A stretch of 64,000 bases of DNA from Arabidopsis thaliana (Eukaryota > Streptophyta > Magnoliopsida > Brassicales > Brassicaceae). Positions 12,840-23,859 of the stretch are shown here, piece after piece (the stretch's first letter is position 1; each line of letters begins with the position of its first letter). The stretch is taken from contig NC_003076.8 of NCBI RefSeq assembly GCF_000001735.4, forward strand, positions 21,145,835-21,209,834. The letters run 5' to 3'. The notes under the pieces are model-generated. The model did no database searches. It was not told the origin of the DNA and saw only the letters and a list, made by a program, of their open reading frames with translations. The translations under genes and the position numbers were made by a program.

Positions 12840-15440
12840 CACGTTAATTTGCTTTATCAATTTGCCATTGTTGTTTAGCTATTAAAAATAATAATTGCGT
12901 TTGCCAATGTAATCAATAAGTGCAAATGCACTTTGAAACAATATATCAACAGCAACTAAAGCTGATATGATATATGCCAATTTCATGTATGACCACTGAA
13001 TCATAGGTGAATGTGAAAATGGAGATGAAAGAGAAGCTAATGAGGACAAAAGAGGGAAACAAAGCAAAAACGGTGGTATGAAGCTTATATGGGTGTAAAA
13101 CATTCTAAATCTTAAACACAACCATATCTTATAAAGTTATAATGAAGATGCATGCAAGATAAGATACAATCAGAGCCGTTGATCTTGAATCCAAAATACA
13201 TGCTCTTTGTTTGTTAGCTACATACGTACATATACACATATAATTATGTCACGTACTTATCTCCCGACAATTTCATGTGATAATCATCGGATCTTCCAAA
13301 ACATTCTTACCCAATCCATCTGTTGTATTTCGTCTTCTATGCAAAGTTGTATAAAGATGTTCATTAAAACATTTAGTTATGTCTTCTCAAGTCCCACAAG
13401 AACTATCTATAAAACAATAGTCCCACAAGAACTCAAATATAGATGACACAAATACCACAACTTCATTATGTCAACGGTCCAAAGACATTGTAAATGGTCG
13501 AGGGGTCGCATGATCATGATGTGTCCTCTGTCTAAGAAGAATCTCTTCCTAGCATCGATATAGAATTCCAACAAATCTTGGTATGTGCCAAAAGTTTGAA
13601 ATGAAAACTGATAGAATGATATCAGACAATAAAACGTAAAATAGCCCATTGAAATCTGCAGTTAGCGCATTCAATCAAGACGGACAATCTGTTAATGGGC
13701 TAAGAAAAGCCCATTTGTCTAAATTCTTTTATTAAAACGACGACAAAAGATTTTATCGTTTGTGTTTATTATATCTTCGTGAAGATGTGCCGCACGGAAA
13801 AGAAATAAACCCTAATAGCCTATGAATGATGCGAGAGAGTATGAAAGGGAAAGATTGATCGTGAAAGGGAAGATGAAAGGAGAGAAGAAGAACCCGGAGA
13901 TGGAGGCCGAAACGTCGCTGACTCGCTGAGAAGAAGAGATCATCACCACCGTGAAGGTGAAGTATTGAGAGAGGGAGATCTGGTTTACGACACTAAGGAG
14001 AGGTAGAGATGACGAAGAAGAAAACGCAGCCAAGATAAAGTGAACAGGAGAGAGGTCATCGGAACCTCACCGAAGTACCACCACAGCCACCGGAGGTCAT
14101 CCCTTGCGGAGCAACCGAAGCTCAGAACAGATCGTCAAAGGAAGACAGGAGGAATGCGGGCTATTTTGAATATGTGTGTTTGGGGAGAGCGATTTCTCGT
14201 CAAAATAGTGGAACTTAGATCTAGAGTGAGGCTTTTCTGAAAAGTTCTCGCTGCAAGAAATTCAATGCATTTGGGTTGAGGAGGCTGCGGTTGAAATGCT
14301 CCAAAGAGGAGGCTGCGGTTTGAGACTTTTCTCCGGGTTCAAGTTTCAGAGAGGATATCTCCTTAGAGGAGTAAGGTTTCAGGGAAGGTATCTCCTTAGA
14401 GGAGTAAGCATGATGCAATCGGCAAATAAGATTACAAGTTCAAAGCGCAGATAATCTTCTAATCAAAAGACCAAGATTAGCCGGTTTCATAAGGCTTGAG
14501 GAGAGGGTTGATCGAGCAAGCCGAAGCAGTTTTATCCAACAAATCTAAGAGGGTTCAGATGCATCGCCCAACAAACAACATGGGACGGGATGAGTAAGCA
14601 TGATAGTGGGAAGGTTCAGACTCATTATATGATCACATAAAAGATTCCGATTACCTCTCTCCTGCTTTGGTTTAGTTTTGCCTTGGTTTGCTTCTGTCCA
14701 TACCTTTGACCTCTTGTGTCAGCTAAGTGGTAGTAAGTGTCCAGTGTAACTTCAGTTAAGTGGTGTGTTTTTTTCTTTGATTAAGTAATTTTGCTAGAAT
14801 AGCAAAATTTATAAACTAATTAAAGCATGAAGCATAGGTACTAACCTAGTTTAATATTAAAAAGAAATTAACATCTCTAATGGAATTTAATTTTCATTTT
14901 AGTTGTAACAAACATTTTTATACAAAAATTTGGGATATTATTAGTAAAATAAATTAATGATTATACTTTTGAATAAAAAGTTAAAAATGTGGTATTTCAA
15001 CATAGTTTCTAGTAATAAAACTCTTATATAATATTTTTTTTGTCAACCGATATTAATTAGATAAATCTCAAAAAACCATTTCTAAAAAAACTCTTATCTA
15101 ATAATATTTGTTTGTTTGAATTTTTAGAATAATTTCAATTTTCCAGCAAAATATTAATCATTGAATTTATAATACAATGTAATCGAAAATGAATTTCATC
15201 CAAACTAAATAAATATAATAAAAAGTAAAATGATTTTTTTGAACGCAGCTTTCGTTGTAAAACAAGAATGTTATTACAACTTATTATTCACGTCGCCATC
15301 CCCACATGATTTGGGCCCGTACGGATTTTAAATCTAGCCCAATAGAAGTCATCTGATTCTTAACACCACCTACTCATTTAACGTGGCAGCTCAGGACATC
15401 ACACGTGTCTTCAAATTAGGGTTTTCTTACGACCCCTTCC
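12840..15440. other. Gene-poor intergenic DNA with small internal duplications
   Basis: No gene recognised. Around 14280-14410 the sequence repeats itself imperfectly: a gaggaggctgcggtt unit occurs twice (about 14279 and 14306) and a tatctccttagaggagtaag unit twice (about 14355 and 14390). The GA-rich stretch 13840-14040 has open frames on both strands without recognisable domains. It could be transposon debris; I cannot name a family. Confidence 0.4.
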
Positions 15441-16281
15441 CATACATTAAAGCCGCCGCCGCCCAATCTGTTTCTCTGTGACGTTTCCAGATCTGAAGCT
15501 TGAAGTGGAGTCCTATCAGGTATTTCACTTTTTCTCTTTTTATCCTTTTGCTCGTTGTGATTATGGTCGAGTTTTGTGTGAGAAACGTCTTTTGAAAAGC
15601 AGAATTCTCAAACAGCTTTGGGATATAGTTTTTGGAACTCCAAGTTTTAATTTAAGCCTAATTTTGAAGATGAATTGTCAGTATAAATCTTTGATCTGAT
15701 ACTCTATTAGTTAGTATGTGAATTTCTTTTTAACAATTTTCTTATTCATGCGAGAGCTATCAATAAGTATTAGAACAAAGTTTTATACTGACAATTCAAT
15801 CTTACCTGATTTTCAAAAAAAAGTATATCTTGAAATTTTGTCTTGGGTAGAGTCTTTGATTTTGCTAGATAGTAGCATTAGGTGTTAGATGTTTTTATTC
15901 AGAATTTGAATGTTTGCTATGAACTATCTAGATTAATCTACTTGTGGATTAGACTACTCTCCACATGTTTTGGGTTATAATGATGTAAATATCAAAACAT
16001 TGATGGAGTAGATGGGGTGGTCTAGTCAACTAAGGTATTCTCAAAAATTGAATGGTCTAGTCCGCACTGCTAATGGATGACCATCTATATGTTTAGTACC
16101 TTATATATCAAATGATCTTTCATTTTTCCTTGGACAATAATGGCTATGGTCATTACAGTCTCTTTTGCTTCTTCAAAATAATTTTAAGCAAATCTGAGAT
16201 GTTGTGAGAGATCATTACTCCACCCAACTCTAACTCATAGTATAAGTTTTACTATGTGCAGTTCTCATCTTGGAAAAAAAA
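15416..16281 (+). promoter_or_regulatory. Promoter, 5'UTR and leader intron of the Agenet gene
   Basis: A telo-box-like attagggtttt lies near 15416, followed by GC-rich leader sequence with a (gcc)n stretch near 15452. A donor-like cag|gtattt near 15519 and an acceptor gtgcag ending at 16261 outline a leader intron of about 740 bp. The second leader exon carries the start codon at 16282. The splice sites are seen; use is inferred from the common plant pattern of leader introns. Confidence 0.55.
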
Positions 16282-18883
16282 ATGACTCAAATCAATTTGC
16301 CCTTCCAAATTGGGCAAATTGTGGAGGTTAAATCTTTTATCAGAGGATACCGTGGAGCTTGGTTTCGATGCAAGGTAATGCGGCTATCAATACTTAGTGT
16401 AACCTAACTCTTGGTTTTGAAGCAAGATAATTGGACTCATTGAGACAACCTTTACCCAAAATTTTTATATCATATAGGTCATTCCTTGATAGGAGTAATG
16501 TATGTACAAATGAATCTTGAAGACTAGTTGTAAGAACTACATACCAATCACTAAAACTACATGTTAACCACTATTTGATGTAGTGTCTGTTGATTCCACA
16601 AAGTTCTTATGGAACTCTTTTGTTCTTTCTCCTTTGACATTCCTTTTGAGTTGCCATCCTCGCCGCAATTCCAACAACCTTTGTTTTTCAAGGTCCTAAC
16701 TTAATTTACATGCCCCTCCATTGTTCATCTTCCTCTTTTGACTTCCAAAATATGATTTCTTCTTAGCAACCTTTTTCTTTTAGGTCTCCATCTCAATCAA
16801 CCTTTCTATTCTTACAGCTCGAGTGGACCCGAGTTCAAGACTCGGGCCCATGTCTCTATTTTTTCATGTGGAGATTATATCCCTGTCAAGTCCTCTTAAA
16901 TCTAAAGACCAATCTTCTCACTCTTTTGGAGGTGTCTTACACACCACCATACTAAGAGCTACTTGGTTAATTCAATGATTTTTTTTGGAATCTCAAAATC
17001 TTATATCTTTTTACATAGAACTCAATGAACCTTTTTGGGTTGGATATCAGTTTGATGCAACCACATCAATTCTTCATTGTCTCTTTTGGCATATCTATGA
17101 GGTTGAGCCATATATATCCCTTCATCTAGTTCTCCATGAGAAAATGATGTTTTAACATCTAACTGCTATGGTTCAAATATTTGGGCACTAATTACTTATG
17201 AAAACATGTTTTAGCACATGAAAAAAGATTTCATTGTGATTCATCTTTTTTTGCACACTCTTTCATAACAAGCCTAGTTTTTAATTCTTGAACATCCTGA
17301 TTTTCTTTTGGCACATCCATATAGAGATTCCGTTTTCTTATCATTGACTCTTCCTCTTTGTCCTTGAATGGATTTCTGATGGCAGCCTTGTAATTAGATT
17401 GGTATAGCTGATCTCTCCATTTTTTTATGTTAGCAAAGCAATATTTACAAAATTACTTCAAATCTCGTAGGAGCTTTAAGATTTCTTCTCATTATCTCTA
17501 GCAAGTTGAGTAATCTGCTAGTTCTAACTTAGATCCTCAACTCCTCTTCCTTAATAGCACTCGTAGCATTGTCATCAGATTCACCAATATCTCCTCGTAA
17601 CTCTGATGATGTTCACCTGTAGCTCATTATAGAATTCATCTTTAACGTTGTCATCATATTGGAGATACTTTTCTGTGATTAGATATAACTAGTCGAACTA
17701 ATGTAAAATTTCGACTGTCTTTTTTGTTTTTGATGGTTTATTAGATATTGGATATAAGCAATGAAAAGGGTGAACTAAGATACAAGTTTAAGTATCTCGA
17801 CTTTCCAGATGAACGTTAGTTTTATCCTCCAAGTATATATCTATTTCGGTTTTCTAACTATTGTAATGTTTTGCAAATGATATATGTTTCAGCTTTAGAT
17901 AATGCACTGGTCTTTGAAACACCTAAAGGTGGGACAGAAAGTCAGCTAATGCTTCGTCCAAAATATCCACCACTTTATCTTGAAAGTGAATATCTTAATC
18001 TCGAGAGTGACAACGTAGAACCTCTTGTCGTCGTTCATGATTCTTGGAAAGTTGGAGATTTAGTTGATTGGTTGAGAGATGACATTTATTGGTCTGGAGA
18101 AATTGTGGAAATGAGAGGTAGGAGAGCATGTCAGGTATGAAACATGTTGCTGTTGTGAAGTTTGTCATTGTTCTTTAGTTTTATGGTTTTATCAGTTGTC
18201 TACGAGTAACTAAAATTTGACAAAATTTTTGTTGTTTTTTTGCAGATCGAATTGCTTCCTAAACCAGAAGGGGAAGGAGATAGTTATCAAGGTTTGTGTA
18301 AGAATTTGCGTCCACGGTTGGATTGGTCAGTGGAAGATGGTTGGAAAGTGCCTTGCACTGCGGTTAGTTTTTCATTTCTTGTATCTGCTCCTGTTCTTGT
18401 TTCTGAGATTTACTCAACAGATGGTTAAAATTTTCTGGTTCTTGAATAGTTTGGTAACCTCACTTGTCATAGTTGCTGATCTTGGTTTGATCACATGTGT
18501 TGTAGGATGGGAAAAAATGTGCTAAGATCGTGACATCTAAGAAAGAAGGTTAGATTTTTTCTAATGGTTATGTGTTTATTGAATTCGTTTGGTTTTCTTG
18601 AAACATATGTTTGACTTATATTTTACATTTAGATGGTGGAATTGGAGATGAATGTGAAACTGCAAAAGAGCAAACGAAGAAAACCACAAAGCAAGTGGAA
18701 GGCAATGAAGGTCTTAGGCTTAATATTATGGAATCGGATGGAATTGAAGCTGCTGTGTTGGACATAGAAGAGCTTATCGTTCGAATTGATTGGTTTAAAG
18801 GAATATTAAAGCCGGATGTTGGAGAAGGTGCAAAATGTTCTTGGAAGTATGAAGATTACCGCCCATCTTCCTCTGGAATGTGA
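16282..18883 (+). CDS. Agenet (plant Tudor-like) domain protein
   Basis: Six coding exons join in frame: 16282-16374, 17745-17814, 17893-18134, 18246-18362, 18506-18548 and 18633-18883, giving about 271 residues. Two Agenet repeats are visible: the first at about residues 7-85 (FQIGQIVEVKSFIRGYRGAWF, then LRPKYPPL), the second at about 100-170 (WKVGDLVDWLRDDIYWSG, then LRPRLDW). Agenet domains are Tudor-like folds that read modified histone tails or bind other nuclear partners, so a chromatin-linked role is likely. The target is unknown. The acidic C-terminal third has no recognised domain. The first coding intron is unusually long (1.37 kb) and contains copia debris. It corresponds by position to AT5G52070. 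The structure is convincing; the exact function is not known to me. Confidence 0.9.
16560..17650 (-). mobile_element. Ty1/copia fragments inside Agenet intron (fossil)
   Basis: Read on the minus strand, the long first coding intron contains copia-like pieces: a reverse-transcriptase segment near 17100-17165 matching the family signature QLDVKTSF...GELDEGIYMAQP, an upstream segment near 17250-17350 resembling the start of the polymerase domain, and a CWNCGEDG zinc-knuckle-like segment near 16680. The pieces are not in the order of an intact element, so the fossil is both decayed and rearranged, with many breaks. No LTRs were recognised. It looks old. The host gene appears to splice it out. Confidence 0.7.
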
Positions 18884-18899
18884 ATTCATAATGGTAGTA

Positions 18900-20279
18900 G
18901 TAGGTATGTGATATTCAGTCCCTTACTGTCTTGTGGTTTGTTTTATAACTCAGATAGTAATTATCCAAATTACCTTTTATTTGATGCAGAAAAAAACTGA
19001 AGTTGTTGATGAAGAAAGTAGAGTAAAATGGTAGAATGGACGTACGTGAGTAGGAGGAAGCCAAATATATTAGTAGGTTGACGTTGTTTATATCTTTTTG
19101 ACAAACTCTAGAATGCTTAAAACTACTAGTTTCAGAGTTTGTACATATGTTTTAGGATTTTATTGGAAACGAATGACATGTTTTGTGCTTTTATCCATGT
19201 CCAATAGACAATAGTAAAAGTTTCAGGTCCATATGGATACAATCTTGAATTTTTAAAAAATCTTCATGTGGAAATTGGAACGTAGTGAATCCGAGGAAAC
19301 GTGAGACCATCTTTTTTGTTTCATTCACAATTTGATCAGCGGTGGGTGATAAGACTCATGGGATTGCCGGATTGCACCTCACATCGGTTTAACATACACG
19401 CTTGATCATCTAATCAGCGAGTTTGTACTTTGGACAAAAAACCTCAACGTCTTCTCTCACTCCTATCCTTGAGAGACAGAGGCGACTTCTGATATACTGG
19501 AATTCGTATTCCGACCTTACCACTTTTGTTGTAAATGTATTGTTTCCGATTCTAATAAGATTTTCTTTTCATTTGTCAGTTTGTTTTCTCCGGCTTGTCT
19601 CTTCTTACGAGATCTCAATCGGAATCCCGCTTGCCATCACTTGATCTCCCCATCCCATCGTTGGCTTATCTCCAATCTTTAACCAAAGTAATATCTTCGT
19701 CGACTACTGTGAAGAGGACCTCAACTAGGTCTGAGGCGGAGCTTCTGCTAGGAATCATGGTTTAGATGATGAAAATTTGAAGATACCTTCTTGCAGTATC
19801 TTCGAGATGGAAGCGGTGGAAGTCAATCGGATTTGCAATGGCGAACTTTGCAGAAGGAGTTTGGTGGTGGATTCGTGAAGTCAAAGGCGGAGTTTGCACC
19901 GGATCGTAGATCTTGGGTGGCACCGACCTTGTCTCTCTCTCCTCCTCGCGTATCAATATGTGTTGTACACGCGACACGTTAGTTTCTTAATCTTATCATA
20001 TTTGATTTTTTTTTGCCGTTAAGGTTTATTATTTATTGCAAATTATGAGAATTGTTACATAGACGATTTTACAACGGACAATTCCTTCCAACCCTTATTA
20101 GATCCACGACAGCGACAACTCCTCTTCTTCTTCTCTATGCCTTTGATGGACACCTTCAATGATCTTCTCTGCTTAGAATCCTGACGAACGGCTATAATTG
20201 TGCATCGTTTGAGATCTCCTGCACACTTACCTCTATTAATCTGCAAATTTGCTAATAAATTGTATTATTTGGGATTCGA
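18900..20279. other. Intergenic DNA, nothing recognised
   Basis: The first 200-300 bases are the 3'UTR side of the Agenet gene. The open frames at 19423-19644 and 19762-19982 lie on both strands of the same DNA and show no known domain. No RNA gene or transposon end was identified. Confidence 0.45.
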
Positions 20280-20580
20280 ACCCCAGACCGTCATCTAGGC
20301 ACATATCGCATATGTCCCCGGTGTCGGATGAAAGAGAGGCCATTAATCATGTCCTATTTGAGTTAGGCCTTCTCTGTTTGTGAACTTAGATTACCTTTTT
20401 GGAAAGCGAAGGAATTAAGAGGCCGCAAAGAGGTCATCCGGATCTTCTGTTGAATTATGTGGTTTATCAGAATGGCCCGTAACTCAAAGGTATTTGAGAA
20501 CAAGGATACCCATCCTGCTAACACGTTTCAACATGCTTTGAAGGAAGCAGAATCTTTCCAAGTGGCATGAGCCCGCAAGA
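20280..20580 (+). mobile_element. Decayed LINE C-terminal relic (zf-RVT region)
   Basis: Translations of neighbouring frames give S-D-E-R-E-A-I-N-H-V-L-F-E, the signature of the zf-RVT zinc-binding region of plant LINEs (E-x-x-N-H-x-L-F-x-C), followed about 110 bp on by MARNSKVFENKDTHPANT and then LKEAESFQVA, the usual linker before the RNase H domain. Key cysteines are missing and the frame shifts, so it is an old relic. No poly(A) tail or target-site duplication was found. Confidence 0.6.
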
Positions 20581-21272
20581 GGATCCTTTCTCCACATGCA
20601 TGTATCCCATCATTCCATAGAGACACTCCCATTTGACACTCTAGTTTGCTAGGTACATGGATCTTGGGAGGATACTTGCACCTTAACAATATTGGTTGGA
20701 TTGTCCATATTGGTTTAAAGAGCTTTCGCAGTTGACAAATATATCCAAAGACCTAATCATCAACAACATACCGAAACTCCAAACACCGATTTAAAATGTA
20801 AGAGCATATCAATACTGAAGAATGAGAAATTGTAAGATAAAATAGAAAAAGAAAATCATCTCATACCTCGTAGTAGTGGAATGATCAGCCAAAAGATGCA
20901 ACTTGATGGTTGAGCAGAGAAAGAAAGGTAACCGATTGTGCGGTGAGGTCATAGACTCCAACTAGACAGAATTGGGATTCCAAAAGGACCCAGTGTGGCC
21001 GAGGAAAGCTCAGTAATCGCCAATGCATGTATTCAGTTACATCATTATATTGGTCTTTTCCAACTTGTTTGGTGTTTTAAACTTTTGTGTAATAAGACAT
21101 CAAATATGTAAGGTAGAGAGACTAGAGAGAGTTGATCATGTAATTACCATAAACCCATGGAGGACTAACCGGAACGTACGTGAGAGAAACTTGTATATCT
21201 TCATATCTCTGGTAGGTACTACCGAACTGGTTAGGATTTTCACCCAATGTTGCTTCCTCTGATCGTTAGAGA
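20581..21272. other. Intergenic DNA left of the TRIM insertion
   Basis: No gene recognised. A plus-strand frame at 21023-21262 has no known domain. The sequence ends at the TCGAG target-site copy of the adjacent element. Confidence 0.45.
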
Positions 21273-21277
21273 TCGAG

Positions 21278-21393
21278 TATTAGACTGTGGGCTTCCAACC
21301 TAAAACCAATTGGCAATAGGTGGAGAGGCTCATATCTTATATATACCACTTAAGATCCTACTCAACTTCCGATGTGGGACATTGTCCCTAATA
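21278..21393 (-). repeat. 3' LTR of the TRIM-like element
   Basis: 116 bp, tattag...ctaata termini, identical to the other copy except for one base. It includes the cacttaagatcctactcaac / gatgtgggac sequence common in plant LTR and TRIM ends. Immediately inside it (21394-21402) is the purine tract on the minus strand. Confidence 0.9.
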
Positions 21394-21509
21394 CGCCCCC
21401 TCGAGATGATGGCTCTTCTAGCCATTGATCTCGATATGTTTGGGCATGGATCGGCGGGCCAAGTATTGGGCCGAACCGATGTGGATCGGGTTGAGTATGT
21501 GCGGATCGG

Positions 21510-21521
21510 GCTCTGATACCA
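21510..21521 (-). other. tRNA-Met primer-binding site of the TRIM-like element
   Basis: The minus strand reads tggtatcagagc, complementary to the 3' end of initiator tRNA-Met and the usual primer site of plant copia and TRIM elements. Here it lies about 2.2 kb from the 5' LTR instead of directly next to it. Confidence 0.85.
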
Positions 21522-21597
21522 TAAAACATCATAAAAATCCAATACAGAGTTTTGATAGGAAACACACAAAAACATAAGACAAGCTCACATAAAAAAT

Positions 21598-23679
21598 CTA
21601 CCAAACATTTCTTCTTCCATGGCCATTCCTAAGCGAAAGAGATCCAAGACTCGAAGACACATCCTCAAGCAAAGCTTCATTCATGGCATCTCTTAGATTC
21701 ATCTCATCAGTAGCATCATGGAAACATCCACGTGTCCTAGACTCACTTATCAGTGTTGCCCAAATCGAACCACTTAGAGCCAAAGTTGTCTCGTTCCCAA
21801 TCACCCATAAACAGTGTCTTGCTCGAGTCAGTGCCACGTTAGCTCTTTGACGGTTGTTAAGAAATCCGACTTTTCCATTACCGTTACTTCTAACGGTGGA
21901 GATGATGATAATGTCTTCTTCTCCTCCTTGAAAACCATCTACGGACCGAACATTCAAAGTGAATTGCTGACCTGATAAGGAACTGTACTTATCTCCGATT
22001 TTCTCTTGGATTGCTCTCATCTGTCCTTTGTAAGGTGAGACCACTCCGACACTCACCTTCATCCTCCTTTCACATGAAACTTTGTAAAGATTTGATATAA
22101 TTTCAGAAATGACAGCAACTTCAACCATGTTTTTGGGACTATGTCCATCACCAAACTCTTCTTTTCCACGTCCAACATTGATAAAAGAAAATGAGTCAAA
22201 CATGTTTCCTTTAAGAAACCTCTTTTGATAAATACTTTCTTTAACATTTTCAGCATCTTTGATTCTCCCACCATAAAACTCCTTGTTGGGGAAACGACTA
22301 ATAGAAGGATGCATTCGATATTGAACATCAAGCAAGTGTTTGTTGTGACCAAGCAAAACCAATCTCTCAAACAAGCTTCTTCCGAATTTCGCCTTTTCAC
22401 ACATCTCATTATGAACCATTGCAGGCAATTGAAACTCATCTCCTATTAAAATGGCGTGACGCAGTCCCGGAAGTTGCAATGCAGCAACTGATTCACATTC
22501 CTTAAGCTGAGCCGCCTCATCAACCACAAGCAGTTCTACATTTCCTGTCCTTTCCACGTTCATTTCCGCAGCACCCGAGGCTGTGCAGAGGATAATATCC
22601 GCGTTTTGAAGACAAAATTTCCTAATATCTTCGTTTTCTAACATGTCTGGAATCTCAAAACGTTTTGGAAGTAAGCGTAGAGCCTTGAGGCAATCATCAC
22701 TGAGTCTTTTGAAGCAATCAAATCTGAAATTTCCTTCCTCGAAATCAACCCTAGAAGAATTCTCCCTCAAGAAATATCTGATACGCTGAAGAGTTTGACG
22801 AGAAGCAATCATTTTCTTCACATCTTCATATGGAAGGTAAACCTTGGGAAGATGTGTATACAAATCAACGATGCATGTCTTCACTTCTTCACTTAAGCTA
22901 TTAAAATTCTTCTGAACGAATTCTCCAAAAGTAGGAATGTTAACAACAACTTCTTCCCTTTCATCTTCTTCATTCATTCTTTCAACTTCTTCTAACTCGT
23001 AGACATGTCTCTCATACTTTCCCTCGGGGTTTTCAAGAAACTGTATCAGTGACTCTAATCTCTGCATCCATCCAGAAAATGGTGAAAACAGTTTACCAAG
23101 CTTACCAATACGCTCATCAAGAAACACATCGAGAAGAACATGATCGTTCTTGTTAATCCCCATTCTGTCCCGGTTTCCGGATAAAATGATATTCCCTAGC
23201 CTGTAAGTAGCATTTTCCGCTGTCGAGTTTTCCTTAAATAAGGATAAGAGCCTTGATGTAACTTGTACAATAGCTGTGTTTGTAGGAGCACACACAACTG
23301 TCTTGCACCTTAGTTTGAGAAGGGCAAAGAGAAGAGTCGCGACCGTCTTTGTTTTGCCTGTTCTAGGAGGTCCCCATATCAGTTTCACACTGTTCTTATG
23401 GGTACAGTTTCTTGTCTCAAGGCAGCCCAAGATTGCATCCTCTTGGGAAGAGTTCAATTTCGTTGAACGGATTATATCCAAAACAAGGTCAGATCTCCCA
23501 TCATTTTCAGAACAAAAACATTGTTCTGTACCCTCAGTATTAGCCTGAAGCACACTCTTGGTTAGAGTCGATATGTCAGCTTCGTTGTGCAAAGCATTCC
23601 AAATTCGAGTGTTTGTTGTTAAAGTCATTAGAAAAACACCGAAGCTATAGTTCTCAAGAGGTGATATCGATCTAGACAA
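21598..23679 (-). CDS. SEN1/UPF1-type superfamily 1 helicase, intronless, inside the TRIM-like element
   Basis: A single 693-codon frame with the superfamily 1 helicase motifs in order: Walker A G-P-P-R-T-G-K-T (about residue 104), Walker B V-V-D-E-A-A-Q (about 393), motif [12 protein letters not shown] (about 420), motif IV Q-Y-R-M-H-P, motif [11 protein letters not shown], motif VI A-L-T-R-A-R. These place it with plant SEN1/MAA3-like RNA/DNA helicases (the tRNA-splicing endonuclease positive effector group, as the AT5G37150 cluster). Related genes are, as I recall, longer at the N-terminus, so this copy starts late ([12 protein letters not shown]). It has no introns and lies between LTRs with a target-site duplication, so it is best read as a captured, processed copy of a host gene. 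All motifs are intact, so it could still make an active protein; whether it is expressed is unknown. It corresponds by position to AT5G52090. Confidence 0.9.
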   Translation of the reverse strand: MSRSISPLENYSFGVFLMTLTTNTRIWNALHNEADISTLTKSVLQANTEGTEQCFCSENDGRSDLVLDIIRSTKLNSSQEDAILGCLETRNCTHKNSVKLIWGPPRTGKTKTVATLLFALLKLRCKTVVCAPTNTAIVQVTSRLLSLFKENSTAENATYRLGNIILSGNRDRMGINKNDHVLLDVFLDERIGKLGKLFSPFSGWMQRLESLIQFLENPEGKYERHVYELEEVERMNEEDEREEVVVNIPTFGEFVQKNFNSLSEEVKTCIVDLYTHLPKVYLPYEDVKKMIASRQTLQRIRYFLRENSSRVDFEEGNFRFDCFKRLSDDCLKALRLLPKRFEIPDMLENEDIRKFCLQNADIILCTASGAAEMNVERTGNVELLVVDEAAQLKECESVAALQLPGLRHAILIGDEFQLPAMVHNEMCEKAKFGRSLFERLVLLGHNKHLLDVQYRMHPSISRFPNKEFYGGRIKDAENVKESIYQKRFLKGNMFDSFSFINVGRGKEEFGDGHSPKNMVEVAVISEIISNLYKVSCERRMKVSVGVVSPYKGQMRAIQEKIGDKYSSLSGQQFTLNVRSVDGFQGGEEDIIIISTVRSNGNGKVGFLNNRQRANVALTRARHCLWVIGNETTLALSGSIWATLISESRTRGCFHDATDEMNLRDAMNEALLEDVSSSLGSLSLRNGHGRRNVW

Positions 23680-23739
23680 ATGAACAGAGATTTTAAGATT
23701 TTAAGATCACCTCTATAGTTCTCAAGAGGTGATATCGAT
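23645..23739. repeat. 27-bp direct repeat at the 5' LTR-helicase junction
   Basis: The same 27 bases occur at 23645-23671 and 23713-23739. On the minus strand each copy encodes I-S-P-L-E-N-Y. The outer copy abuts the 5' LTR and the inner copy is the start of the helicase frame. The 41 bases between them are unrelated. This looks like a slip or template switch during reverse transcription. Confidence 0.85.
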
Positions 23740-23854
23740 ATTAGACTGTGGGCTTCCAACCTAAAACCAATTGGCAATAGGTGGAGAGGCGCATATCTTA
23801 TATATACCACTTAAGATCCTACTCAACTTCCGATGTGGGACATTGTCCCTAATA
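23739..23854 (-). repeat. 5' LTR of the TRIM-like element
   Basis: 116-bp partner of the repeat at 21278-21393. On the minus strand it starts the element; the outer neighbour is the tcgag target-site copy. A TATA-like tatatata in its middle may serve as its promoter. Its outer end lies about 510 bp upstream of the CRR1 start codon. Confidence 0.9.
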
Positions 23855-23859
23855 TCGAG

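Larger units (their letters stand above)
21273..23859 (-). mobile_element. TRIM-like LTR element carrying a helicase gene (fossil, looks whole)
   Basis: Two 116-bp direct repeats (21278-21393 and 23739-23854) differ at a single base. Each reads tattag...ctaata, so the LTR ends are 6-bp inverted repeats rather than the usual TG...CA. The pair is flanked by an exact 5-bp target-site duplication, tcgag (21273-21277 and 23855-23859), so the whole block inserted as one unit. On the minus strand the 3' LTR is preceded by a purine-rich gaggggg run (polypurine tract) and the interior holds a tRNA-Met primer-binding site. There is no gag or pol. This matches terminal-repeat retrotransposons in miniature (TRIM; Arabidopsis Katydid-like), which depend on helpers. 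Between the 5' LTR and the binding site lies an intronless helicase gene. One LTR difference suggests an age of well under a million years, imprecisely because the LTRs are short. Confidence 0.88.

Noticed and set aside
20270-20300. gggattcgaacccc, which looks like the T-arm / B box of a tRNA gene on the minus strand
   Set aside because: No matching acceptor stem, D-arm or A box at the right spacing; the surroundings read as LINE debris.
22059-22439. 126-codon minus-strand frame inside the helicase
   Set aside because: Overlaps the 693-codon helicase in another frame and has no domain of its own.
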